DNA of 64,000 nt from Limibacter armeniacum (GTDB taxonomy: Bacteria > Bacteroidota > Bacteroidia > Cytophagales > Flammeovirgaceae), in NCBI RefSeq assembly GCF_036880985.1, contig NZ_JBAJNO010000008.1, positions 992,001-1,056,000 on the forward strand, in the 5' to 3' direction. The translations under genes were made by a program, and so were the position numbers. Positions 18,182 through 27,069 of the stretch are shown here, in pieces. Position 1 is the first letter of the stretch, and each line of letters starts with the position of its first letter. The notes beneath the pieces were generated by a model. It was not told the DNA's origin and did not search any database. It saw only the letters and a program-made list of their open reading frames with translations.

Positions 18182-20712
18182 TGAGAAGGAGCTATAATTA
18201 TTTACAGTTTGTTATAGGTTGTCTATGTTGCTTGATAAGTGGACAACTGCAGGCAGCTACACCTGATTGGTCGGTAAATGCTGCAGATTACAATTATTCA
18301 ATGGGAATTACAGGGAGGGTGTTGCTTAACGGCAACACCCAAACTCCCAATGATATGATTGGTGTATTTGTAAATGGAGAATGTAGAGGTGTGGCAAAGC
18401 CTATTTATATAGCCGCATTGGACCAGTACCAATATTTTCTCTTGGCTTACAGTAATCAGTTAACTGGAGAGACTCTAAGCTTTCAGTATTATCAGGCTGA
18501 GGGGGATCAGGTTATTTCATTGACCAACTCCTTGACTTTTACACTTGATGATCAGGAAGGAACAGTGTCTGATCCTTATATTCTGGCGAATGCACCGCTT
18601 GTTAAGTGGCAGGAATCTTCCTTGTCATTTACCATGGTAGCAGATTCCTTGTATACGATTGATGCACTGCTGGATAACTTTGCTGATATACAGTTAGACT
18701 ACGAACTGGAAACATTTCCAGAATGGTTGGTCTTGGAGGATTCAAGTACCACTATCGAGGCAAATGAGCAAAAAAATATCGCCATCAATATCAAGGAAGG
18801 TACCAAGCCAGGCAGCTATCAGACGGAGTTGGTAGTACATTCAATTGGAGGAAGCGATACCTTGCAAGTACAGCTGACCGTGGAGGAACCTATCAGTGTG
18901 TTGACATGGGAAGAGTCAACGATAAGTTTGGAAATGCAGGAGGGTGAAGCATTCACTTTTGAGGCAACAATTCTCAATCATAGTGATGAGCAACAGGACT
19001 ATGAATTGGTAGATTTGCCAGTATGGTTAACAACAACAGAGGATACAGGTTCAGTCCCTGCAAATGGAAATAAAACGATTGCGTTTGAGGCACATGAGGG
19101 CATCAATGTGGGACAGTTTGAGCAGGCTATCCGCTTAACAACTACCTCTGGCGTGGATGAGGTATTGAACGTTCAGTTGAGAGTATTGAAATCCGAGCCT
19201 GAATGGGGCGAAGAAACGATTCCAGAAGGGTATACCATGAACCTGATAGGGCAAATGACAATTAACGGAGAAGTATCCAGTGATCCTTATGATAAAGTAG
19301 GGGTATTTGCAGGAGAAGAACTTCGAGGAACGGCTAACCTAACTTATGATTCCTCTGCTGCTGCTTATTTAGTATTGTTGGAGATCTCCAATGACACAGG
19401 CACAGAAGAAGAACTACACTTTAAGGTGTGGGATGCCAGTACTGGACGCTTGCATGAAGAAGTAACACCTTCAATTACCTTTAAGGCAAGTATCACCTTG
19501 GGAACAACCACTGAACCCATTGCTATCGTAACTACAGATGAAATCACATTGGATTATGACTTTCCAGCAGGGTGGACATGGGTATCTTTTAACCTGAATG
19601 CTGAATCCAATGCCAATATCAATGACCTGTTGGTTGGAATAGGTTCGGAAGGAGATGTTATCAAGGGGCAAGATGATTATGACCAGTATAGTGAAGTAAC
19701 CGGATGGATTGGAAGCCTGACGAATAATGGAGGAGTGACAGCTGATCAGATGTATAAGATCAAGTTAACCAATGCTTCCAATTTACAGGTCAAGGGTACG
19801 CCAGTGGAGGTCAACAGCACAGATATTGCTGTGGATACAGGGTGGAATTACGTAGGATTTACTCCTCAGGTATCCATGACGATTACGGAGGCGTTGGCAG
19901 GGATCACCCCTATGGAAGATGATTTACTCAAGAGTCAAGATGCTTTTTCCTTGTACCATCCGACTTACGGTTGGGTAGGAACATTACAAACGTTGCGTCC
20001 GGGAGAAGGCTATATGCTTTATACAGGAAATGAAACAACCTTTACTTATCCAGAAACAAGCACACTGAGCAACGGACGTCAAGCGAAGGTGAATCCCGAA
20101 ATAACAGCTCCTTGGTCTTACCAATCTCAACAGTTCAAAGACAATATGTCTATGGTAATCCAATTAGAAGGCGAGGACATAAGTATGGATGAAAATTGGG
20201 TGATTGCCGCTTTTGTAGGGAATGAATGCCGTGGAATTGTATCAGGTCAGCAGGTTGAAGAAGGACAATATTTCTTTATGACGGTAGGTGGGGAGTCTGA
20301 AAAAGAAGTAGTACGATTTAAAGCTTATAATGCAGCATCCGACCGTACCTATATCCTAAATTCTGAGGTAATGAAGTTTACTGCTGATAAGCTCTTAGGT
20401 AATCTATCGGAACCTGTTCAAATGCGATTGGTTGGAGCGACACTTCCCGATCAGGCGGTGAAGGCATACCCAAATCCTTTTGAGTCAACTATACAGTTGT
20501 TGGTGGATACTGAAGCGGAAGGAGCTGTCAGCATAAAGTTGGTGAATATTACCGGAAGTGTATTTTATCAAGAAGAGATGCAAGCGGATGCGTCCGGACA
20601 AGCAATATGGAGTAACGAGACTTTGGGTAACCAATTACCTCCAGGTACTTATCTGTTGATGGTCACAACACAGCAGAAAACAGAAGTACTAAAGATGATT
20701 AAGAAAAAATGA
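18181..20712 (+). CDS. Secreted T9SS cargo, paralogue of the giant protein's C-terminus
   Basis: 843 residues. Its ATG shares one base with the TAA of the giant gene (TAATG), so translation is probably coupled. It has a Sec signal (about 1-25, ending LQAA), then an N-terminal module DMIGVFVNGECRGVA that recurs at about 375 (VGVFAGEELRGTAN) and in diverged form at about 715 (NECRGIVSGQQ). Residues ~240-843 align by eye with ~2715-3320 of the giant protein, including GWTWVSFNLN, GDVIKGQDDYDQYSEVTGW, GWNYVGFTPQVSMT and the T9SS sorting domain (AYPNPFESTIQLL ... LPPGTYLLMVT). It arose by partial duplication. No catalytic motif is visible; the two probably work together at the cell surface. Confidence 0.85.
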   Translation: MRRSYNYLQFVIGCLCCLISGQLQAATPDWSVNAADYNYSMGITGRVLLNGNTQTPNDMIGVFVNGECRGVAKPIYIAALDQYQYFLLAYSNQLTGETLSFQYYQAEGDQVISLTNSLTFTLDDQEGTVSDPYILANAPLVKWQESSLSFTMVADSLYTIDALLDNFADIQLDYELETFPEWLVLEDSSTTIEANEQKNIAINIKEGTKPGSYQTELVVHSIGGSDTLQVQLTVEEPISVLTWEESTISLEMQEGEAFTFEATILNHSDEQQDYELVDLPVWLTTTEDTGSVPANGNKTIAFEAHEGINVGQFEQAIRLTTTSGVDEVLNVQLRVLKSEPEWGEETIPEGYTMNLIGQMTINGEVSSDPYDKVGVFAGEELRGTANLTYDSSAAAYLVLLEISNDTGTEEELHFKVWDASTGRLHEEVTPSITFKASITLGTTTEPIAIVTTDEITLDYDFPAGWTWVSFNLNAESNANINDLLVGIGSEGDVIKGQDDYDQYSEVTGWIGSLTNNGGVTADQMYKIKLTNASNLQVKGTPVEVNSTDIAVDTGWNYVGFTPQVSMTITEALAGITPMEDDLLKSQDAFSLYHPTYGWVGTLQTLRPGEGYMLYTGNETTFTYPETSTLSNGRQAKVNPEITAPWSYQSQQFKDNMSMVIQLEGEDISMDENWVIAAFVGNECRGIVSGQQVEEGQYFFMTVGGESEKEVVRFKAYNAASDRTYILNSEVMKFTADKLLGNLSEPVQMRLVGATLPDQAVKAYPNPFESTIQLLVDTEAEGAVSIKLVNITGSVFYQEEMQADASGQAIWSNETLGNQLPPGTYLLMVTTQQKTEVLKMIKKK

Positions 20713-20773
20713 TGATATACAGAAAGTAAATTTAATGGGGAGTTGATCCGTTAGCAGCTTTCTGAAAAGCTTA

Positions 20774-20815
20774 AGAGCCTGCGAGTTATTACTTGCAGGC
20801 TCTTTGGTTTTATAG
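20774..20815 (+). terminator. Intrinsic terminator of the giant-gene operon
   Basis: AGAGCCTGC (20774-20782) pairs perfectly with GCAGGCTCT (20795-20803), followed by TTTGGTTTTAT. Confidence 0.8.
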
Positions 20816-20820
20816 CTTTC

Positions 20821-21003
20821 TCTTTTATCAGGATCACTAATAGAGCTGCATCCACTATAGGCGATCATGGCACTATTGTTAAGCGGTACAGGTTGTTCAT
20901 GATTGAAATTTAAGCCAATGCCATCGCCAAAACACCAATTATTAGCTTGTTTTTGGGAGAATGAAATGGAGCTGAAAAGCAGTAAAGGCAGCAGTAGTTT
21001 CTA
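20821..21003 (-). pseudogene. N-terminal fragment of a secreted gliding/T9SS type protein
   Basis: On the minus strand the frame reads a hydrophobic signal (KLLLPLLLFSSISFSQ), then NNWCFGDGIGLNFNHEQPVP and AMIAYSGCSSISDPD. This is the typical N-terminus of Bacteroidota proteins with a WD40-like/kelch domain ending in a T9SS type B domain. A TAG stands where the start codon should be, and the homology stops after the SISDP motif, so only about 60 codons of a gene of perhaps a thousand survive. The downstream part was lost where the terminator of the giant operon now lies. Confidence 0.6.
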
Positions 21004-21232
21004 CAAAATGCCGCTTAAAATTAATGGAATCTTTATGTTGAAGTAAAACAATAAGGTAGTCTCAGTCTGCCATTTTTTGAACTCTGATTAGCTTTTCTTT
21101 ATATCACTCTATCTTTTAAAGTATTACTTCGACCAGTGTGCAGGTATATTGTTATACAAGCTTTAAGAGAGAGACTAACGATACTTTAATATTTTTTTGA
21201 CTATCAAGTTTTATTTTTATCAAACAACAGCT
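21004..21232. other. Upstream region of the phosphate-ester locus
   Basis: About 230 AT-rich bases. It should hold the promoter of the metallophosphoesterase gene; no exact TAnnTTTG box was found. Confidence 0.3.
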
Positions 21233-22852
21233 ATGATTAAAAACATTCACACAAACTTCATATTGACGGTAATTGCATGGTTATTAATCTTCAATTTTCA
21301 GACAGCTAACGGAAAGACTATTTACTTAAAAGGAAAAGTCTACAATGACCTTAACAGAAACGGTTTCTATGACAAAGAAGAGAAAGGGGTTGCAGGTGTC
21401 AGCGTTTCAAATGGTACTGAGGTAGTCGTAACGGATAGCAATGGGGATTATAAAATTCCTGTCTCAGCCTACCAAACCGTTTTCGTTATCAAACCTTCAG
21501 GATATCAGCTTCCAATGGATGAGTTTGGAATTTCAAAAGGGTATTATCATTACTATCCTGAAGGAACTCCACCAATGGATGGTCCCGGTATAGCACCGAC
21601 AGGAAAGCTCCCAAAACAGTTGGATTTCGGACTGTATAAGGTTGAGGAGAAAACGACATTTAAAATAGCATTATGGGGTGATACACAGGCAGGTGGAGAG
21701 GTAGATTGGAACCATATCAACAAGCTTGTAGCTGAGGAAATCATTAAGGATGGGGGAGTGGACTTTAGCGTTTTACTGGGAGATATCACGCATGATAATG
21801 TCAATATATTTTCAGCGGCCAAGCAGACATTGAAAATATGTAAGATGCCTATGCATGTTGTTCCTGGTAACCATGACAGGGATTATGATGTACTGGCAAC
21901 TGACCCTGCCTTGGATATGACTTCCTTTAAAAATGCCTTTGGTCCTTCACATTATGCCTTTAATTATGGAAAGGTTCATTTCATTGTCCTCAACGATATT
22001 GTAACTGTTACATCAGATTTAATAACAACCAACACACATGGTGATTATGAGGAGAAGCTAAGCAAAGAGCAGCTTGATTTTGTAAAGAACGATCTTGCAT
22101 TTGTTCCGAAAGACCGATTGGTGGTTTTTTGTCAGCACGCTCCGTTGGCTGATATTTCCAACTATCAGGAGTTACAACAGCTTTTAGCTGACAGGCAAAA
22201 CTTGCTGGCAATATCAGGTCATAACCATTGGTTACATCAGGAATACCTGTCTGTTAGTGAAGATAACGTCATGCATGAAATCATTGCAGGTGCAACATGT
22301 GGGTCTATTTGGACAGGTGCACTAGATTGGGAAGGTATTCCTTTATCCGTTATGAGCGATGGCGTTCCGAAAGGATACGCTTACCTGATGGTTGATGGTA
22401 CAGATTACAAGCTGCAGTACAAGGCTTCCAAAATGCCTGTAGACAAGCAGATGCAAATATGGATTTATGAAAAAAATAAATGGGATTGGGGAATGAGCGT
22501 TCCAGAAAATTTAACCGAAAGGAGCATCGTTGCCAATGTTTTTACAGGTTCGGACAGCACAATGGTAACCATGCGGATTGATGAAGGAGAATGGCAACCG
22601 ATGGACAAAAAACTTATACCCGACCCATACTTGATCAGGTGGAGATATTTGGAGTCGAAAGGTGTCGGTGTTTCCGATATGACCAATACGCTAAACTTCA
22701 GCCCTGTTCAGGAAAACCCTCATATCTGGGTTGGCAGTTACCCTGAAACCCTTTCGACAGGCGTGCATAAAGTGGAAATCAAGACACAAGATCCAATCTT
22801 TGGCAATTTCTATGATGTCCGTGTATTTAGGGTGAATGGCTCCGGTGAATAA
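21233..22852 (+). CDS. Secreted calcineurin-like metallophosphoesterase
   Basis: 539 residues from the ATG at 21233, which places a clean signal peptide first (NFILTVIAWLLIFNFQTANG); an upstream in-frame start at 21197 is less likely. Residues ~28-130 form an SdrD-B/metallophosphoesterase N-terminal beta domain with an EF-hand-like loop (DLNRNGFYDKEEKG). The catalytic domain has the ordered metal motifs ALWGDTQ, LLGDITHDN, VPGNHDRDYD, FCQHAPLAD and ISGHNHWLH. A C-terminal beta domain (~400-539) matches the metallophosphoesterase C-terminal family. It should hydrolyse phosphomono- or phosphodiesters in the periplasm or at the surface. It is the first gene of the SusCD locus and shares its phosphate theme. 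Confidence 0.85.
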   Translation: MIKNIHTNFILTVIAWLLIFNFQTANGKTIYLKGKVYNDLNRNGFYDKEEKGVAGVSVSNGTEVVVTDSNGDYKIPVSAYQTVFVIKPSGYQLPMDEFGISKGYYHYYPEGTPPMDGPGIAPTGKLPKQLDFGLYKVEEKTTFKIALWGDTQAGGEVDWNHINKLVAEEIIKDGGVDFSVLLGDITHDNVNIFSAAKQTLKICKMPMHVVPGNHDRDYDVLATDPALDMTSFKNAFGPSHYAFNYGKVHFIVLNDIVTVTSDLITTNTHGDYEEKLSKEQLDFVKNDLAFVPKDRLVVFCQHAPLADISNYQELQQLLADRQNLLAISGHNHWLHQEYLSVSEDNVMHEIIAGATCGSIWTGALDWEGIPLSVMSDGVPKGYAYLMVDGTDYKLQYKASKMPVDKQMQIWIYEKNKWDWGMSVPENLTERSIVANVFTGSDSTMVTMRIDEGEWQPMDKKLIPDPYLIRWRYLESKGVGVSDMTNTLNFSPVQENPHIWVGSYPETLSTGVHKVEIKTQDPIFGNFYDVRVFRVNGSGE

Positions 22853-22867
22853 TCATTTCTTTAATGG

Positions 22868-22905
22868 AGCACAGTTTTATGAAAAGACAACTGTGCTTCA
22901 TCTTT
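22868..22905 (+). terminator. Intrinsic terminator
   Basis: AGCACAGTT (22868-22876) pairs with AACTGTGCT (22889-22897), then TCATCTTTAGTTT. It separates the metallophosphoesterase from the regulator gene. Confidence 0.65.
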
Positions 22906-23035
22906 AGTTTACCAAAGGTTCATCTGAGGATAAATAATTTTTATATGAAAGAACCTAATTTGCCCTGATAACAATTAAACTAAACATGACGCATTTGTAA
23001 TGCTTATTTGCAAGTGCCAAGGCAGACTTCTTCAG

Positions 23036-26000
23036 ATGAATCAACATAGATATACAAAGACACGATTAGTGATTTTGCTTTGTTTCCTCTCTTCAATCAG
23101 CTTGGGGCAAAACCTCAAATTCAGAACACTTCAAGTAGAAGATGGTCTTTCCAACAACTCTGTCAATGATTTTATAAATGATTCTACAGGGGCACTTTGG
23201 ATAGCAACATGGGATGGATTGAATCACTTCAATGGACATGAATTTAAAATTTACCGACACGATGAAAATGACAGTTCATCAATTCCCAGTAACTTTATTT
23301 ATGGATTGGATCAAGATAAGGATAAACGTATTTGGGTTAAATCCAGTGTTAATACTATAAGCCTACTGAAAGAAGACCATTCCTTTCAAAACTATACCTT
23401 TCATTCCCCAATAGAAACGCATGGAATCAATAATCAAGGGGAAATGATGGTAGTTATTGATAAAGATACGCTAGTGTATGGCGATCAGAAATTTCATCCG
23501 TGTGGTGGCTATCACTTTAGAGAAGACAAGACTGGAAAATATAAAAAACTGTTGCTTGACCATTTTCCAGAGGCAACAATTCGGGATGTACTGCTACGAA
23601 AAAATGGAGATATCTGGTTTGCTACCTTAACCGATGGACTAATCATTTATTCATTGGAGAAAGGGAATATGGCAACCCCTAAATTTCACCAATACCTCTC
23701 TGATAGCTTCAACCCATACAGCTTAAGGAGCAATGAGATATACAATCTTCATGAAGATACTTTCGGTAATATCTGGCTAGGAACAAAAGATGGCGGTATA
23801 AGTATTGTACTGAACAACTCAGATGAGATCCATGCCATTTATGCCCATCCTGTAGCCAATCCGAATTTGCCCAGTGAAACTGTAAGGGCGGTAACACAAG
23901 ATCACCAAAACAACTTGTGGCTTGGTTACTATAATGCAGGTTTGCTCTACAAGGCTCCACATAACACCATGTTTCAGTACATGGATTCCACGATTTATAA
24001 AGGGAACAAAGACTGGAAAAGAATCAGAAGTCTATTTACAGATAAGTTTGGGAATGTTTGGGTTGGAACCTATGCCGGCATTATGAGAATTACGCCCCAA
24101 AAGCATGTTACACATTTTTCCACTTCCGAACATAAGTACCTACGCAGTAACCGAACCTATAATTTTTGTGAAACAGAGAATGCACTTTGGATTGCAGGAT
24201 GGGATGGTATTTCAAAATTTGATTATGGAACCAACTCCTTTGTAGCATTTGAAGGGCAGGAAATGTTGGAAGGCTTTCATACCCGAAAGATACTGGCTGA
24301 CAAGGATACCCTATGGATTGCCACTGAAAAAAATGGGGTGATTGTTTTCAGTTCGGGTAAACTGGATTTTATCAAAAAGCAGCATGGTATCCTGAACGAC
24401 AATGCATATGACCTATGGAAAGATACTCAAACGGGCAATTTGTGGATCGCTACCCGAAGTGGAATTTCCATTTACCATCCAGAGAAAGGCATTCAGCATA
24501 ATATTCAAAAAAAAGACGGCTTACCAAGTGAGTTGGTTTACGGTCTGCTGGAAGGGAATGAGGAGATTTGGTCAAGTACTACGGCAGGAATAGTTTCCAT
24601 AGATAAAAAGAGTTATGCTGCAAAGTTGTACCCATGGAAGCAGGGTTGGCAAGGACCAGAATTTGCAGAAGGAGCGCATTATAAAAACAATGCAGGCGTC
24701 CTGTATTTTGGAGGGGTGGACGGAATCAATTATTTCTTGCCTAACAGGATGCATGCTGCACAAAATTTTCCGCTGCTGCATTTGAAGAAATCAACTGATT
24801 GGGAGCAAACACTTCAGCATGGAAAATTTTCAGCATCAGTGGAAAGTGTTGGCTTTCTTGAAAAACCACAGAACGATATCGTCTACCGCCTTAAGCCATT
24901 GCAAAGCGACTGGCAATTGCTTGACAAGGATGGTAAAATTGCATTTGAACATCTGCCTGCTGGAAGCTATACCCTGCAAGTGGGTAATTCGCAAGAGATA
25001 GATCATGGAAATTGGCAACAGGTCGGTTTTGACGTACCGGCTTCCATTTGGGACTCTCCTGCTTTTTGGCTGTTTCTGGCTGGTTCAGTTTCCATTGTAT
25101 TTCTGTATTGGCGAAACAGGCAAGTAAGGGCAGTTCAAGCAAAACTGGAGGCAAAAGTAGCTGAACGTACAGCAACCATCTTGCAGCAGAAGGAGAAACT
25201 TGAGGCCAAAAACAAAGAGATCTCTAGCCAAAAAGGGGAGTTGCTGTCACTCTATCAGCGACATCAGGACAATGAGCTTGAAGTAGAGCAGCTCAAGCAA
25301 TATTTTATGGGACAATTCCGTAAACCACTATCTGAGTTTAAGGAAGGGTTTGAACAGCTCAGGTCACGTGACAATTCACTGAAAATAGAATTGAACTACT
25401 TATTGGATCAGATAGTAAATGAGCTGGATCAATGGGATAGCATAGAGCGGGTTAATGAACCGAATAACCAACTGTCTGAAAAAATGACCGTCACCTCCCT
25501 GCCTCATCTTTTTGAAGGTCTGGTAAAACAGGTGAATACCTTACTTAAAAAATACTCCATTGAGTTAAAGGAAGAAATAGAACTATCCCATGAATGGGTG
25601 GAGTTACCAGTCCAAGACTGTAAAGAACTTTGGCTCTATACATTCAAGGAAATTATCAAGTACCTATCAAGTCATACGACCATCAACCTAAAAATAAGGG
25701 AATTAGACAATAATCATCTCTCTATCAACATACAGGTTTCAAGCACACTTTTTCATGACAGTTTTGAGGAAATCTGGCAGTTCAGCCCTTATCTCAAAAA
25801 AGGGAAAGTCATCATGGAGCAATTGGGTGGTCAGTTAACCTATGAGATGACTTCACCCGAACAGGTCAGTATAAAGCTGTCACTCCCATTCAACACTTTG
25901 GATCAGAGTGAAGGTAAAGGGTACTTCAAACATTGGAAGTTTTTTGAATTCTCAGAATCATTGAATCCTGACAAACCGAATGTACTGTTGGTAGGAGAGA

Positions 26001-26731
26001 AGTATGAGCTTGACCATATGCTTTCCCTATTGGAAGATGACCGTTTTGATGTATTGGTTGAGGAAAATATAGAAGTGATAGAGCAGTCCATTCATCACCC
26101 AAACATAGACGCCCTTATTATACATAATGGTCATGCCAATAAGCGTTTGGTAAACCTAATCAAAAAGGTGAAAACAGAGCGGAAGGAAATTCCAGTTCTC
26201 TATACCTATGATAGACTTGATTATTCTATCCATGAAAAACTGCTGGATCTAGGGGTTGATCTGGTGATACAGTTACCCGCCAATGCAAGTTTGCTGACCA
26301 AGCAACTCTCCACCCTTATCAAGAAGAGTCATCAGTTGGTCAGTCATGAGAAGCCGGTTTCTCTTCTGATAAATGATGATAAGCCTTTGTCGTTGAGTCC
26401 AAATGAAAAACTGGTTAGGGATGGTATTGAACTCATCAACCAACATATTGATGATGCCGACTTTAAAGTCAATACGTTGAGTGACCTGCTTCAGATCAGC
26501 CAAATAAAATGCTATAGAGTCTTCAAGGATGTATTGGGCAAATCACCTTCTGATATCATCATCGAGTTGAGACTTGAAAAGGCAGAGCAGCTGATCAAAG
26601 CTAACAAGCTCAATATCGCTGAAGTCAGTTACACCTGTGGCTTCAACGATCCAAGGTACTTCAGTAAGGTATTTAAGAAACACTTTGGTCAATCACCTAA
26701 AAACTACCAAAAGGGAGTTAAAGGACGATAA
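23036..26731 (+). CDS. HTCS-type regulator with degenerate kinase and receiver
   Basis: 1,231 residues from the ATG at 23036; an in-frame ATG at 23000 would spoil the signal peptide. Order: signal peptide (LVILLCFLSSISLGQ); reg_prop propeller blades with W-I/L-A/G-T repeats over ~30-590; Y_Y_Y domain ~600-665; membrane helix ~674-693 (FWLFLAGSVSIVFLYW); coiled coil; HisKA-like segment YFMGQFRKPL, where the usual H-E-F-R-T-P-L has Gly759 in place of the phosphoacceptor His; an ATPase-like region without N-box or GxGxG; a receiver-like domain ~980-1095 whose acidic pair reads VGEK and whose Asp site reads IIHNG; and AraC DNA-binding helices ~1122-1228. It should sense a ligand in the periplasm and control the adjacent susCD genes, but apparently without phosphotransfer. 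Confidence 0.85.
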   Translation: MNQHRYTKTRLVILLCFLSSISLGQNLKFRTLQVEDGLSNNSVNDFINDSTGALWIATWDGLNHFNGHEFKIYRHDENDSSSIPSNFIYGLDQDKDKRIWVKSSVNTISLLKEDHSFQNYTFHSPIETHGINNQGEMMVVIDKDTLVYGDQKFHPCGGYHFREDKTGKYKKLLLDHFPEATIRDVLLRKNGDIWFATLTDGLIIYSLEKGNMATPKFHQYLSDSFNPYSLRSNEIYNLHEDTFGNIWLGTKDGGISIVLNNSDEIHAIYAHPVANPNLPSETVRAVTQDHQNNLWLGYYNAGLLYKAPHNTMFQYMDSTIYKGNKDWKRIRSLFTDKFGNVWVGTYAGIMRITPQKHVTHFSTSEHKYLRSNRTYNFCETENALWIAGWDGISKFDYGTNSFVAFEGQEMLEGFHTRKILADKDTLWIATEKNGVIVFSSGKLDFIKKQHGILNDNAYDLWKDTQTGNLWIATRSGISIYHPEKGIQHNIQKKDGLPSELVYGLLEGNEEIWSSTTAGIVSIDKKSYAAKLYPWKQGWQGPEFAEGAHYKNNAGVLYFGGVDGINYFLPNRMHAAQNFPLLHLKKSTDWEQTLQHGKFSASVESVGFLEKPQNDIVYRLKPLQSDWQLLDKDGKIAFEHLPAGSYTLQVGNSQEIDHGNWQQVGFDVPASIWDSPAFWLFLAGSVSIVFLYWRNRQVRAVQAKLEAKVAERTATILQQKEKLEAKNKEISSQKGELLSLYQRHQDNELEVEQLKQYFMGQFRKPLSEFKEGFEQLRSRDNSLKIELNYLLDQIVNELDQWDSIERVNEPNNQLSEKMTVTSLPHLFEGLVKQVNTLLKKYSIELKEEIELSHEWVELPVQDCKELWLYTFKEIIKYLSSHTTINLKIRELDNNHLSINIQVSSTLFHDSFEEIWQFSPYLKKGKVIMEQLGGQLTYEMTSPEQVSIKLSLPFNTLDQSEGKGYFKHWKFFEFSESLNPDKPNVLLVGEKYELDHMLSLLEDDRFDVLVEENIEVIEQSIHHPNIDALIIHNGHANKRLVNLIKKVKTERKEIPVLYTYDRLDYSIHEKLLDLGVDLVIQLPANASLLTKQLSTLIKKSHQLVSHEKPVSLLINDDKPLSLSPNEKLVRDGIELINQHIDDADFKVNTLSDLLQISQIKCYRVFKDVLGKSPSDIIIELRLEKAEQLIKANKLNIAEVSYTCGFNDPRYFSKVFKKHFGQSPKNYQKGVKGR

Positions 26732-27069
26732 AGTGAGTTCCCTTGTGATTATCCATCTCCCACAATCAAGTTAGATATTTTGAAAACTGAGTATGCTCCA
26801 AAGCGGGGCATGCTCAGGCCTGTTCTTTATGCACCGACCTCTGTATTTCTTACTTGCTTGGACGGTTTTATATGAACGGGGTATAAACCATTTGTTGACG
26901 TACTGATATGCGATAGTTAAGGCATTGTTGCTGAAGAAAAAGTACCACATCAGCGGTGTTTCAGACCACTTTTTTGAAAGGATATTACAACTATTTGAAA
27001 TAATAATACCACTGATTTCTGAGTGTCTGAACTTCATTTGCAGTGTTTCAAACACAAAAAATCACTTCA
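26732..27069. other. Regulator-susC intergenic region with hairpin
   Basis: 338 bases. A hairpin at 26789-26815 (gagtatgctcc/ggggcatgctc with two wobbles and a 5-base loop) may end the regulator transcript. The remainder should contain the regulator-controlled susC promoter. I could not identify an operator. Confidence 0.45.
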
